Below, in pieces: positions 34,436 through 41,956 of a DNA stretch of 64,000 nucleotides. How positions within the stretch are numbered: position 1 is the stretch's first letter; each line of letters begins with the position of its first letter. Location of the stretch: the NCBI GenBank assembly GCA_017640505.1, contig JAEPQO010000001.1, forward strand, positions 1,380,625-1,444,624, in the 5' to 3' direction. The translations under genes and the position numbers were made by a program. The stretch comes from Rhodospirillales bacterium (GTDB lineage: Bacteria; Pseudomonadota; Alphaproteobacteria; Rhodospirillales; Casp-alpha2). The notes below the pieces were generated by a model that was not told the DNA's origin, did no database searches, and saw only the letters and a list, made by a program, of their open reading frames with translations.

Positions 34436-35694
34436 GCCAGGTTGCCGTTCACATACTGACCACCGAGGGCCCGGTCGCTATTCAGCGTATAACCGAGGAA
34501 GATCCGGGTGTCAGTTCCGTGATCTGTCTCGATGGGCTTGCACAGGTGTTGCCTGCGAGCCCGGCGTACGACGCTTTCGTGCGCAGGCCAATCGGCGTGA
34601 TCGAACGAACTACCGGTCACGGTGCCTACCGAATGGACGTTTCCGCCCGGATAGACGAAGGGCGCTCGTGGCAGCTGGCAGCCTATATCGCGCATATCGC
34701 ACAGCAACAGGAAACAAGCGAAGAGGTCACCGTTTTTGCGACGGGTGAGGTCGACAGCGAATTGAAAGTCCGCCCGGTCGAACGCGTGTCACTGAAACTG
34801 GAGGCACTCGCGCGTCAATTGGATGCCTTGGGGTTCAATACCGAGAAAGCAATCATTCTCGTTCCGGAGAATGAGCGTGACGCGCCGTCACAAATCGGTG
34901 GTGTGCCCGTAAGAAGGGTGTCGACAGCTTCCGAAGCCTTGGCGCTGGCAGGTTTGGCGGCGCCCACATCCATGAAAGTCCCTTCCGGCAATATCCCGGA
35001 ACGTGAATCAGGGCGGCGCGTACCGTCGTGGGCGATCCTGGCGGGTGTGGTTCTCGTCGCTGCGGCGTTTTTCTGGATTGGCGGTGACTTCGCGCGCTGG
35101 TCTTCTCTGGCGGAACAGGGGCGCATTCTTGACCTCGAGCAAGATATGGCCGCGGTTGAGGATACGTTTCTTGGGGGCTGGCGTGCGGCAACGTACCGGA
35201 AGTGGCGAAACGTCACCAAGCCAAGGATCGGTCGACTGGATATCGACGGCTCGACCCTCCTTGCCGAAGATGCGGCCGCATGCGCCGACAAGACAGCCCT
35301 CGAAAAGCGGCGGATGACCCAGGTCTATACGGGAACGGCCGTTGTGTGCTCGGTTGAGATCCGTGCGGTTTCGGATGTTAGAGGTCGGGTCGTGATCGGC
35401 AGGCTTGCATACTGGCCGAATGGTCTCGGCAATGAAGATCGGGCCACCCGGGTGATGCGCGGCAGCCATGAGAATTCGGGACGGACCTGGACTCTTGAGT
35501 TTGCGCAGTTGCCGGAGGCAGGTGCAGCGTTGCGACTGGTCATCATATCCGGTGCGGTTGATATAAACGGTTCGCAGCCCTGGTATCAGGATCTGCTGTC
35601 GGCGCACATCAACAGCGCCGCATTTGCTGCGGCGCGCGATCGTTTGCAGCGGCTCGGTTTCGACACGCACGCACTTGATTGGCGGCGCAAGTGA
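34432..35694 (+). CDS. Membrane-anchored protein with a degenerate Lon (S16) protease-like domain
   Basis: 420 residues from the TTG at 34432, which overlaps the previous stop and has GAGG ten bases upstream. Residues about 1-175 align by eye with the Lon proteolytic domain: EGRSWQLAAYIAHIA (Ser79 at the Lon catalytic Ser), ATGEVDSELKVRPVERVSLK, IILVPENERD and VPVRRVSTASEALALAG. The usual catalytic Lys position holds Ser120, with Lys122 two residues on. A single membrane helix (about 199-216) follows, then about 200 residues that would lie in the periplasm if the Lon-like part is cytosolic, with two cysteines. No AAA ATPase domain is present. The function is unknown. Confidence 0.72.
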   Translation: MSQVAVHILTTEGPVAIQRITEEDPGVSSVICLDGLAQVLPASPAYDAFVRRPIGVIERTTGHGAYRMDVSARIDEGRSWQLAAYIAHIAQQQETSEEVTVFATGEVDSELKVRPVERVSLKLEALARQLDALGFNTEKAIILVPENERDAPSQIGGVPVRRVSTASEALALAGLAAPTSMKVPSGNIPERESGRRVPSWAILAGVVLVAAAFFWIGGDFARWSSLAEQGRILDLEQDMAAVEDTFLGGWRAATYRKWRNVTKPRIGRLDIDGSTLLAEDAAACADKTALEKRRMTQVYTGTAVVCSVEIRAVSDVRGRVVIGRLAYWPNGLGNEDRATRVMRGSHENSGRTWTLEFAQLPEAGAALRLVIISGAVDINGSQPWYQDLLSAHINSAAFAAARDRLQRLGFDTHALDWRRK

Positions 35695-35721
35695 TCCGGG
35701 ATGATACGTACCGCGTAAAGC
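35692..35721 (+). promoter_or_regulatory. RpoE-type (photooxidative stress) promoter of the SDR gene
   Basis: TGATCC at 35692-35697 and TAAAGC at 35716-35721 are separated by exactly 18 bases, with CG before TAA, as in the two promoters at the sigma gene. The -35 begins on the TGA stop of the preceding gene. The expected start (about 35727) nearly coincides with the ATG, so the mRNA may be leaderless. Confidence 0.75.
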
Positions 35722-35725
35722 GGGT

Positions 35726-36520
35726 ATGACCTCACCAAACACCAAAGTTGCACGTTGGTCCGATTTGCCGAAGCGAGCCTGGATCACGGGCGCCGGTAAA
35801 GGCATTGGCCGCGCGGTTGCGGAACGGCTGGCGATGACCGGTTGGACCGTGTATGCGTCTGCCCGCACGACAAGCGATCTTGACGATCTGTCGCGCGCGG
35901 CCGCCGGTGCGGCGGGTGACATCGTTCCCATCCCTCTCGATATCACGGACCCCGAAGCATGCGTCCAAGCCGTGGCACGTATCGCCGACGACGATCAGCC
36001 GCTTGGCCTCGCCATTCTGAATGCCGGTACGCATACGCCGACACCGGTGGAGGGCTTTAACGCGGCCGTCGCAGGCAAGCTGATCGAGACGAATTTGACC
36101 GGTACGGTGAACTGTCTGGATCCGCTGATGAAGTTGATGATCAATCAGCACAATGGGCATATCGCCGTCGTTGCATCGTTGGCCGGGTATCGGGGGTTGC
36201 CGCGCGCAGCCGCGTATTCGGCATCAAAGGCGGGGTTGATCGCGATGTGCGAGGCGTTTCAGCCGGAACTCGCACGCAAGGGTATCCGGATATCCGTCGT
36301 CAATCCGGGGTTCGTGAAGACGCCGCTGACGGATCTTAACGATTTCGAGATGCCCTTCCTGATTCCCGTCGATGAAGCGGTCGACGCCATGATTACCGGA
36401 TTGCAGAAGGGCCGTTTCGAAATTTCTTTTCCAACTCGTTTCGCTATTTTGATGCGGCTGATGAGATTGCTGCCTTATGGGCTCTACTTCAGGCTAACCG
36501 GTAAAATTCTCGATCGTTAA
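35726..36520 (+). CDS. Short-chain dehydrogenase/reductase of the photooxidative-stress cluster
   Basis: 264 residues. The NAD(P) motif TGAGKGIGRA, NAG, the catalytic Ser in VVASLAGYRG and YxxxK (YSASKAG) are intact. The C-terminal RLMRLLPYGLYFRLTGKIL is hydrophobic, suggesting membrane contact and a lipid-like substrate. The ATG sits at the predicted transcription start; a TTG at 35765 just before LPKRAWITG is the alternative. Its own RpoE-type promoter and convergent position next to the cfa-like gene place it in the RpoE-ChrR group. Confidence 0.87.
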   Translation: MTSPNTKVARWSDLPKRAWITGAGKGIGRAVAERLAMTGWTVYASARTTSDLDDLSRAAAGAAGDIVPIPLDITDPEACVQAVARIADDDQPLGLAILNAGTHTPTPVEGFNAAVAGKLIETNLTGTVNCLDPLMKLMINQHNGHIAVVASLAGYRGLPRAAAYSASKAGLIAMCEAFQPELARKGIRISVVNPGFVKTPLTDLNDFEMPFLIPVDEAVDAMITGLQKGRFEISFPTRFAILMRLMRLLPYGLYFRLTGKILDR

Positions 36521-36523
36521 CGG

Positions 36524-37753
36524 TTACGCCTTGCGCAGCACGAACTGTCCGACGTCAATGGCGCCGCTGCTGAAGCCTGCCCGGCAATATGCGAGATAAT
36601 ATTCCCAAAGCCGCCGGAATCGTTCGTCGAACCCGGCGGCGCTGATATTGGGCCATGTTTCGGTGAAACGTTGCTGCCATTCGGCCAGGGTGCGCGCGTA
36701 ACACTGGCCAAAGAAGAAAGAATCGCGAAGCTCAAGACCGGCACGAATTGCATTTTCACGGAATGCTTCGACGGACGGCAACATCCCCCCCGGAAAAACA
36801 TATCGTTGGATGAAGTCCGTTTTATGCCGATAGGTATCGAACCGTTTGTCGTCGATGGTAATGACCTGAAGTGCTGCCCGGCCCTGGTCCGCCAATAGCT
36901 GGCGCACCTTGCCGAAGAACTGTGGCCAGTTGCTCTCGCCGACGGCCTCGAACATCTCGATAGATGCGATGCCGTCGTAATGCCCGGTCACGTCGCGATA
37001 GTCCTCAAGCCGGATGTCGATGCGATCGGTTAGTCCTTTCCGGGCGACAAGCTCACGCGCGAAATCGTGCTGTTCGTCCGACAGGGTAATGCCGGTAACC
37101 CGGCAACCATGTCGTTCGGCAAGGTAGGTGGAAAATCCGCCCCACCCGCAGCCGATTTCCAGTACGTGCTGCCCCGGATGGGCGTCGATCATCTCTGCCA
37201 TGCGCGCGTATTTGCGGAGTTGTGCCCGTTCGAGCGGATCGTTCGGCTGTTCGTATATCGCTGACGAATAGGTCATCGTCGGGTCGAGCCATTCCCGGTA
37301 GAACCCATTGCCCAAATCGTAATGCGCCTGAATATTGCGCCGTGAACCATTGCGCGTGTTCGCGCGCAGCAAATGATAAATGCGGTCGGCCAGTCGCCGC
37401 AGCGATGTGCCCTCAACCTTGAACTCGATGGCCTCGTCGTTGCGTGCGATCAGTTCCAGCAGCGCCGCTAAATCCGATGTCGCCCAGTCGCCGTGGATGT
37501 ACCCCTCCGCAAAGCCGATATCCCCGCTGGTGACAATACGCCGGACCGCGCGCCACGAGTGCATCTGTATATCCGCCGTTGGTCCAAAACCCGGGCCAGC
37601 AAGAGTCCGGCATTCGCCGGAAGGCAGCGTGATCGCCAGCGTGCCGGTGCGAATGCCAGAAAGAACCTTGAACAGCCATTTGCCGGCCAACGCCGCGAAC
37701 GGGCCTTGCGCGTGATTTGGGATTGTCGCGGAAGTGGAAAAACGAGTGGTCAT
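36524..37753 (-). CDS. cfa: Cyclopropane-fatty-acid-synthase-like SAM methyltransferase
   Basis: 409 residues from the ATG at 37753, one base after the stop of DUF1365 and behind GGGGGA. The SAM site VLEIGCGWGGFSTYLAERHG and the family block ENWPQFFGKVRQLL-type region are present. It methylates unsaturated acyl chains of membrane phospholipids. In photooxidative clusters related enzymes give cyclopropane or furan fatty acids; which one here is not predictable. It is the last gene of a three-gene operon under an RpoE-type promoter. Confidence 0.88.
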   Translation of the reverse strand: MTTRFSTSATIPNHAQGPFAALAGKWLFKVLSGIRTGTLAITLPSGECRTLAGPGFGPTADIQMHSWRAVRRIVTSGDIGFAEGYIHGDWATSDLAALLELIARNDEAIEFKVEGTSLRRLADRIYHLLRANTRNGSRRNIQAHYDLGNGFYREWLDPTMTYSSAIYEQPNDPLERAQLRKYARMAEMIDAHPGQHVLEIGCGWGGFSTYLAERHGCRVTGITLSDEQHDFARELVARKGLTDRIDIRLEDYRDVTGHYDGIASIEMFEAVGESNWPQFFGKVRQLLADQGRAALQVITIDDKRFDTYRHKTDFIQRYVFPGGMLPSVEAFRENAIRAGLELRDSFFFGQCYARTLAEWQQRFTETWPNISAAGFDERFRRLWEYYLAYCRAGFSSGAIDVGQFVLRKA

Positions 37754-37754
37754 G

Positions 37755-38546
37755 TCAGTCCCCCTGTCCCTCAAGTCCAGGCCTTATAACGCTGACCTCG
37801 CCGCGTTTTTGCGGTTCGTGGGAAAAGTATGGCACACCTTTACGCCACAGACGAAACGCCTCGTAGTGAATGCCGGCAATCACCTTCAGCGTCATCAACG
37901 GGTGCCGGACAATCGCCGCGCACAGGCGCCCGGAGGTAAGGCGCTCGCGCCTGCCGGCAAAACTTGCGTTCAACAGGGGGCCATCGGAATCGCTCTGGTG
38001 GATGGAAACGGCAATGCCGTCAGACGGCGGCACGACCGAGAAATCATAGCGGCAATCCATTGGCGTGAACGGCGAAACGTACATTGCCTTGTCGCAAGAC
38101 TGGCGGATCGGTAACGGACCTGGTGCGGCCGGCACTACGTATGTGTGTCGCTCACCGAAGGTGTTATTTACCTGGTACATGATGATGCGGGTGGCGCCGT
38201 CTTCATCATCGCAGAAGTAAACCGTCAAGGGATTGAACACATACCCCAGGATACGGGGGTAGGCGAGCACGCGCACGCGCAGCAATGCCGGGTCATATCC
38301 CGCCTCGCGAAGGCGAGCATCCACCCAGCTGCGAAGTCTCCCCTGGCCATTCCCATGATCGCGCTCGTGAAACGACAGAACGCCCCACCGGTTGATTCGA
38401 AGGACGGACTGTGTGGCCTCCACTTCATCCAGCCGATCTAGATCAAGCAGAAGGGAAAATACCCGATAGTTAAGAAGATGGCGCTTTGGACGTAGCCTGC
38501 GGTGGACAACATGTCCGGTATAGATGGCACCAGGTGCGGTGGTCAT
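37755..38546 (-). CDS. DUF1365 family protein
   Basis: 263 residues. The opening IYTGHVVHRRLRPKRHLLNYRVFSLLLDLD and YVFNPLTVYFCDDEDG are the family signature. The biochemical role is unproven; it nearly always sits between a flavin amine oxidase and a CFA-synthase-like gene, so a role in lipid modification is inferred. The ATG overlaps the amine oxidase stop by 4 bases (38543-38546). Confidence 0.9.
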   Translation of the reverse strand: MTTAPGAIYTGHVVHRRLRPKRHLLNYRVFSLLLDLDRLDEVEATQSVLRINRWGVLSFHERDHGNGQGRLRSWVDARLREAGYDPALLRVRVLAYPRILGYVFNPLTVYFCDDEDGATRIIMYQVNNTFGERHTYVVPAAPGPLPIRQSCDKAMYVSPFTPMDCRYDFSVVPPSDGIAVSIHQSDSDGPLLNASFAGRRERLTSGRLCAAIVRHPLMTLKVIAGIHYEAFRLWRKGVPYFSHEPQKRGEVSVIRPGLEGQGD

Positions 38547-39877
38547 GCAGCGGCCTCCTGCGCGGCGGGGCGCACGTGAATTCGCCCGGACTCATCTTCC
38601 ACTGTCCACGGTCTGCGGACCCCACCTGCGTCCTCTGCCGCCCAGAGGCCGGCTTGAAGCCCGTCCTCATGGAACCCGGCACCGAAATAACTCCCGCAAT
38701 ACCACGTGTTGCGGTGACCTTGAAGCCGCCAAAGCTGTTGCTGCGCGTCATCGGTATACGCGTCGAAGAGCGGGTGTTCGTACTGGAATGAGCGCAGAAT
38801 ACGCTCCTGCGAAGGCGGGTTTACGGGGTTCAGCGTCACGAACAGGTCTTCGGCATCGCCCAGGTTCTGCAGATTGTTCATCCAGTATGTCACGCAGACC
38901 GAATGATTGCCGCTGCCGGCAACCGGGCGGGCAAGGTAGTTCCAGCTCGACCACGCACGCCTGCGCGCCGGCATCAACGCATCATCCGTGTGCAGAATGG
39001 CGAGATTATTCTGATACTTGAACGGCGAGAGAAGTTCGCGCTCAAGATCGTCGGCATCGGCCAACAAGGCCAGCGACTGATCGGCATGGGCGGCCAGCAC
39101 AACGCCGTCGAAGCGATCCTCATGACCCTTATCATCGATCACGGCGACGCCGTTGGTGTGACGTTTGACGGCGCGAACCCCGACGTTGCGAACGGGTATG
39201 CCAGCCGAGATTTTTTTCACGTAGGCGCGGCTGCCACCGGTAACGGTGCGCCATGTCGGACGACCGACGTACTTGAACAACCCGTGATTGACGAAAAAGC
39301 GCACGAAAGCGGCGGCGGGATAATCGCGCATCCCTTCGACCGTGCCGGACCAGATGGCGGCGGCCATGGGGAGAAGATGATCTCGCTGGAACCCCGTCGA
39401 ATACCCGCCGCGGTCGAGGAGTGCGCCAAGTGTCATCTTGTCGAGGGCGCCAGTCGCCAGCATGGCCGGTGTGGTGGAGTAAAAGCGGTGCAGATCCATC
39501 AGCATCCGCCAGAACCGCGGTTTGATCAGGTTCCCCGGTTGGCTGAAAACCCCGGCGAGTGTGCCACCGGAATATTCGAAACCGCCGTTGTCGGCGGAAA
39601 CTGCGAACGACATGTCGGACGCATGGGTGCTGACATCGAGGCAATCAAGCAATGCCGTCAGGTTTGGGTAGGTCCAATCGTTAAAGACGATAAAGCCGGT
39701 GTCCACGTCAACCGGCCCCGATTTGCCATCGACGGTCACCGTGTTGGCATGTCCGCCCAGCCGGTCGTCACGTTCATAGAGTTGGACGTCATGGTGTTGT
39801 GCCAGCAGCCAGGCGGCTGACAATCCGGATACACCGGATCCAATCACGGCGAAGCGTTTCGCGGTCCCATAATTCAT
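38543..39877 (-). CDS. FAD-dependent amine-oxidase-like protein of the lipid-modification operon
   Basis: 444 residues from the ATG at 39877 (MNYGTAKRFAVIGSGVSGLSAAWLL); a longer frame to 40075 runs through the promoter region. The FAD dinucleotide fold and YERDDRLGGHANTV are at the N-terminus, and GFIVFNDWTYPNL and WYCGSYFGAGFHEDGLQAG are typical of the branch found with DUF1365 and Cfa. It probably oxidises an acyl or lipid substrate. It is the first gene of the operon and has its own RpoE-type promoter. Confidence 0.88.
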   Translation of the reverse strand: MNYGTAKRFAVIGSGVSGLSAAWLLAQHHDVQLYERDDRLGGHANTVTVDGKSGPVDVDTGFIVFNDWTYPNLTALLDCLDVSTHASDMSFAVSADNGGFEYSGGTLAGVFSQPGNLIKPRFWRMLMDLHRFYSTTPAMLATGALDKMTLGALLDRGGYSTGFQRDHLLPMAAAIWSGTVEGMRDYPAAAFVRFFVNHGLFKYVGRPTWRTVTGGSRAYVKKISAGIPVRNVGVRAVKRHTNGVAVIDDKGHEDRFDGVVLAAHADQSLALLADADDLERELLSPFKYQNNLAILHTDDALMPARRRAWSSWNYLARPVAGSGNHSVCVTYWMNNLQNLGDAEDLFVTLNPVNPPSQERILRSFQYEHPLFDAYTDDAQQQLWRLQGHRNTWYCGSYFGAGFHEDGLQAGLWAAEDAGGVRRPWTVEDESGRIHVRPAAQEAAA

Positions 39878-39920
39878 TAGATGGAGTCCTTCGGGCGCAT
39901 CGTTATCAGGTCGTTCACCA

Positions 39921-39950
39921 TTTTTACGCGCTCTTCGGTTGGACGGATCA
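39921..39950 (-). promoter_or_regulatory. RpoE-type promoter of the amine oxidase-DUF1365-cfa operon
   Basis: On the minus strand TGATCC (39950-39945), an 18-base spacer ending CG, and TAAAAA (39926-39921). The expected start near 39915 leaves a leader of about 38 bases to the ATG at 39877. Confidence 0.72.
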
Positions 39951-39967
39951 CACATGGCCAACGCAAA

Positions 39968-39997
39968 TGATCCGTTGCCCGAAAAGTGTCGTAAGAC
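39968..39997 (+). promoter_or_regulatory. Autoregulatory RpoE-type promoter of the sigma-anti-sigma operon
   Basis: TGATCC (39968-39973), an 18-base spacer ending CG, and TAAGAC (39992-39997) match the published RpoE/ECF11 consensus TGATCC-N18-TAAGA. It is back to back with the promoter at 39921-39950, 17 bases apart. Transcription would start about 40003. Confidence 0.82.
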
Positions 39998-40110
39998 TAA
40001 GTATGAGTCATGACGTTGCAGCCGCGACCGCTTGGTCTGTTCAGATTCTACCGCTTCCAGCGGTGTCTTCCGCACGCGTCGGCCGCTCTATCAAAAAGGG
40101 CGGTTGGCAG

Positions 40111-40686
40111 GTGACGGGCGGCTCAATCACGCCCGAAACGGCGGAAGGTGCGAGCGCGTTGATGCAACGCGTCGCCGAGGACGCCGATCGCCAGGCATTC
40201 GAGCTCCTGTTTCGGCATTTCGCGCCGCGCGTCAAGGCTTACATGTTGAAGCTTGGAACCGCCGAGAGCCTTGCCGACGAACTAGCGCAGGAAACGCTGC
40301 TGACCGTATGGCGCAAGGCACCCCAGTTCGATCGCTCGAAAGCGTCACCGTCGACATGGATTTTTACGATCGCACGTAATCTAAGGATCGACGCCTTTCG
40401 TAAGATCTCGAGACCGGAGCTGGATCCCAACGATCCGGCGCTGGTACCGGATCCGGAAGAACCGCAAGACGATCGCGTCAATCGGTTGCAACGAGCCGAC
40501 GTGATACGCGAAGCGATGCGAACCCTGAACGATGACCAGGCGGCCGTCGTCCGGCTTTCGTTCTTCGAGGACATGTCGCACAGCGCGATCGCGGAGCAGC
40601 TCGACCTGCCGCTGGGTACGGTGAAATCGAGATTAAGACTGGCATTTGCGAGAATTCGCGAAGCCGTTGGAGATGAATTGGAATGA
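40111..40686 (+). CDS. rpoE: ECF sigma factor RpoE (photooxidative stress, ECF11-like)
   Basis: 191 residues from the GTG at 40111. The frame is open from further upstream, with an ATG at 40003, but the promoter would start transcription about there, so the later start with a 100-base leader and AGGG nearby is preferred. Sigma region 2 (ADRQAFELLFRHFAPRVKAYMLKLG ... FTIARNLRIDAFRK) and region 4 (AVVRLSFFEDMSHSAIAEQLDLPLGTVKSRLRLA) are complete. It directs RNA polymerase to TGATCC promoters in response to singlet oxygen when ChrR releases it. It overlaps chrR by 4 bases. Confidence 0.88.
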   Translation: MTGGSITPETAEGASALMQRVAEDADRQAFELLFRHFAPRVKAYMLKLGTAESLADELAQETLLTVWRKAPQFDRSKASPSTWIFTIARNLRIDAFRKISRPELDPNDPALVPDPEEPQDDRVNRLQRADVIREAMRTLNDDQAAVVRLSFFEDMSHSAIAEQLDLPLGTVKSRLRLAFARIREAVGDELE

Positions 40687-41348
40687 CTGTTCGCCATCAC
40701 CTTACGGATGAAACACTACTTTCTTATGCCGCGGGCGATCTTGATGACGCCACGTCGCTTGTTGTCGCCTCGCACCTTGCGCTTTGCCCGGTCTGCCGTG
40801 CGGACGTTGACATGGCGGAAGATATTGGCGGCGTGATGCTTGACGATGTGGTACCGGTTTCGATGTCCGACGATGCGCTTGCGCACGTTCTGGCGCGTGC
40901 AGAGACAAGTTCACGGGACCCGGAACAACCTGTGGAGATGGCTGCCTCGAAACCTGCCGGTGGCTATGTATTCCCCGAGCCGTTGCGTAGCAGAATTGGC
41001 GGCGACCTCGCATCCGTCAAATGGCGGCGTATCGGTCCAGGGGTGCAGCAGTACGTGCTGCCTTGCCGGGACGACGCGTCGCAGGCGCGGCTTCTGCGAA
41101 TTGCAGGGGGGCAGGGTGTGCTGCAGCATGGCCACACCGGCGAAGAATTCACGCTCGTCCTCGCGGGTGGGTTCTCCGACGGGGATCAGGCGTTTGCCCG
41201 CGGCGATGTTGAATGGGCCGATCAGGACATCGTGCATCGCCCGATTGCCGACGATGGCGATGGATGTGTGTGTCTTGCCGTGACGTCGGGACCGCTTCAG
41301 TTTTTCGATTTCGTCGGGAAAATCGTTCAACGGTTCGTTCGTATCTGA
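40683..41348 (+). CDS. chrR: Zinc-binding anti-sigma factor ChrR
   Basis: 221 residues. The N-terminal anti-sigma domain holds the zinc ligands His6, His31, Cys35 and Cys38 (SHLALCPVC). The C-terminal cupin carries His149, His151, Glu155 and His185, each exactly 8 residues later than the R. sphaeroides ChrR metal ligands His141, His143, Glu147 and His177 (numbering from memory), so both metal sites are conserved. It binds RpoE in the cytosol and lets go when singlet oxygen is sensed. The ATG overlaps the sigma stop (ATGA). Confidence 0.92.
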   Translation: MTVRHHLTDETLLSYAAGDLDDATSLVVASHLALCPVCRADVDMAEDIGGVMLDDVVPVSMSDDALAHVLARAETSSRDPEQPVEMAASKPAGGYVFPEPLRSRIGGDLASVKWRRIGPGVQQYVLPCRDDASQARLLRIAGGQGVLQHGHTGEEFTLVLAGGFSDGDQAFARGDVEWADQDIVHRPIADDGDGCVCLAVTSGPLQFFDFVGKIVQRFVRI

Positions 41349-41470
41349 CCTACCCCGGACGGCAGCCGGCGGCCAGGGGATTGCTGCATTTTTTACGAGC
41401 ATGTGTGCGCATGTTTTAGTACAATTTCTACTATGCATCGGATATACGCCACAGGGTCGAAATCAGGGCC

Positions 41471-41956
41471 ATGGCATTGAAAATAAAAGATAAAATGTGG
41501 TGCGCGACTTCTGCGCTGCTGGTCCTGACACTAGCAGCGTGTACGAATGCGGAAATCCGGGCAACCCGTATAGGCAGCGTCAATGCGAATCCATTGCAAC
41601 AGCAGCTTTATTTGCAGTACGGCGAACTTGCATTCAGGAAACAGACAGAAGGCAATTCGGCTTCGGCTAGACATTTTGAGTTGAAGGCGGCGCGTGCGGC
41701 GGCTGGCCGAGATGTAGTCTCCGACCGGCCTGACAATCCGGATGCGTTGGCCGATTTCGTTCGTCTGCATTTTGCGATCTCGGACGGCACGGCAGTTCCA
41801 GCCATCCGCGCGCGGGCGCAGGTGATGTTCGATTGTTGGCTCGAGGAACAGGAACAGAATTTGGATCGGGACGATATCCAAGCCTGCAGACAGGAGTTTG
41901 AACGTGCCCTGGCTTTACTTACCGGCACACTGGCGATGAAGGCGAATCCGAGTTGA
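41471..41956 (+). CDS. Lipoprotein resembling the N-terminal part of OmpA-like proteins
   Basis: 161 residues. A lipobox LTLAAC puts the lipidated Cys near residue 24. The rest is helical, with LKAARAAAGRDVVSDRPDNP, similar to the N-terminal module of alphaproteobacterial OmpA-family proteins, but no OmpA domain follows. It is probably anchored in the outer membrane. Its stop overlaps the TTG of the kinase gene by one codon step (41953-41956), so it may be the kinase's sensory partner (inference). Confidence 0.68.
   Translation: MALKIKDKMWCATSALLVLTLAACTNAEIRATRIGSVNANPLQQQLYLQYGELAFRKQTEGNSASARHFELKAARAAAGRDVVSDRPDNPDALADFVRLHFAISDGTAVPAIRARAQVMFDCWLEEQEQNLDRDDIQACRQEFERALALLTGTLAMKANPS

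Noticed and set aside
38903-39820. Long plus-strand frame opposite the amine oxidase
   Set aside because: The minus strand has clear FAD motifs; the plus-strand product has no family features.
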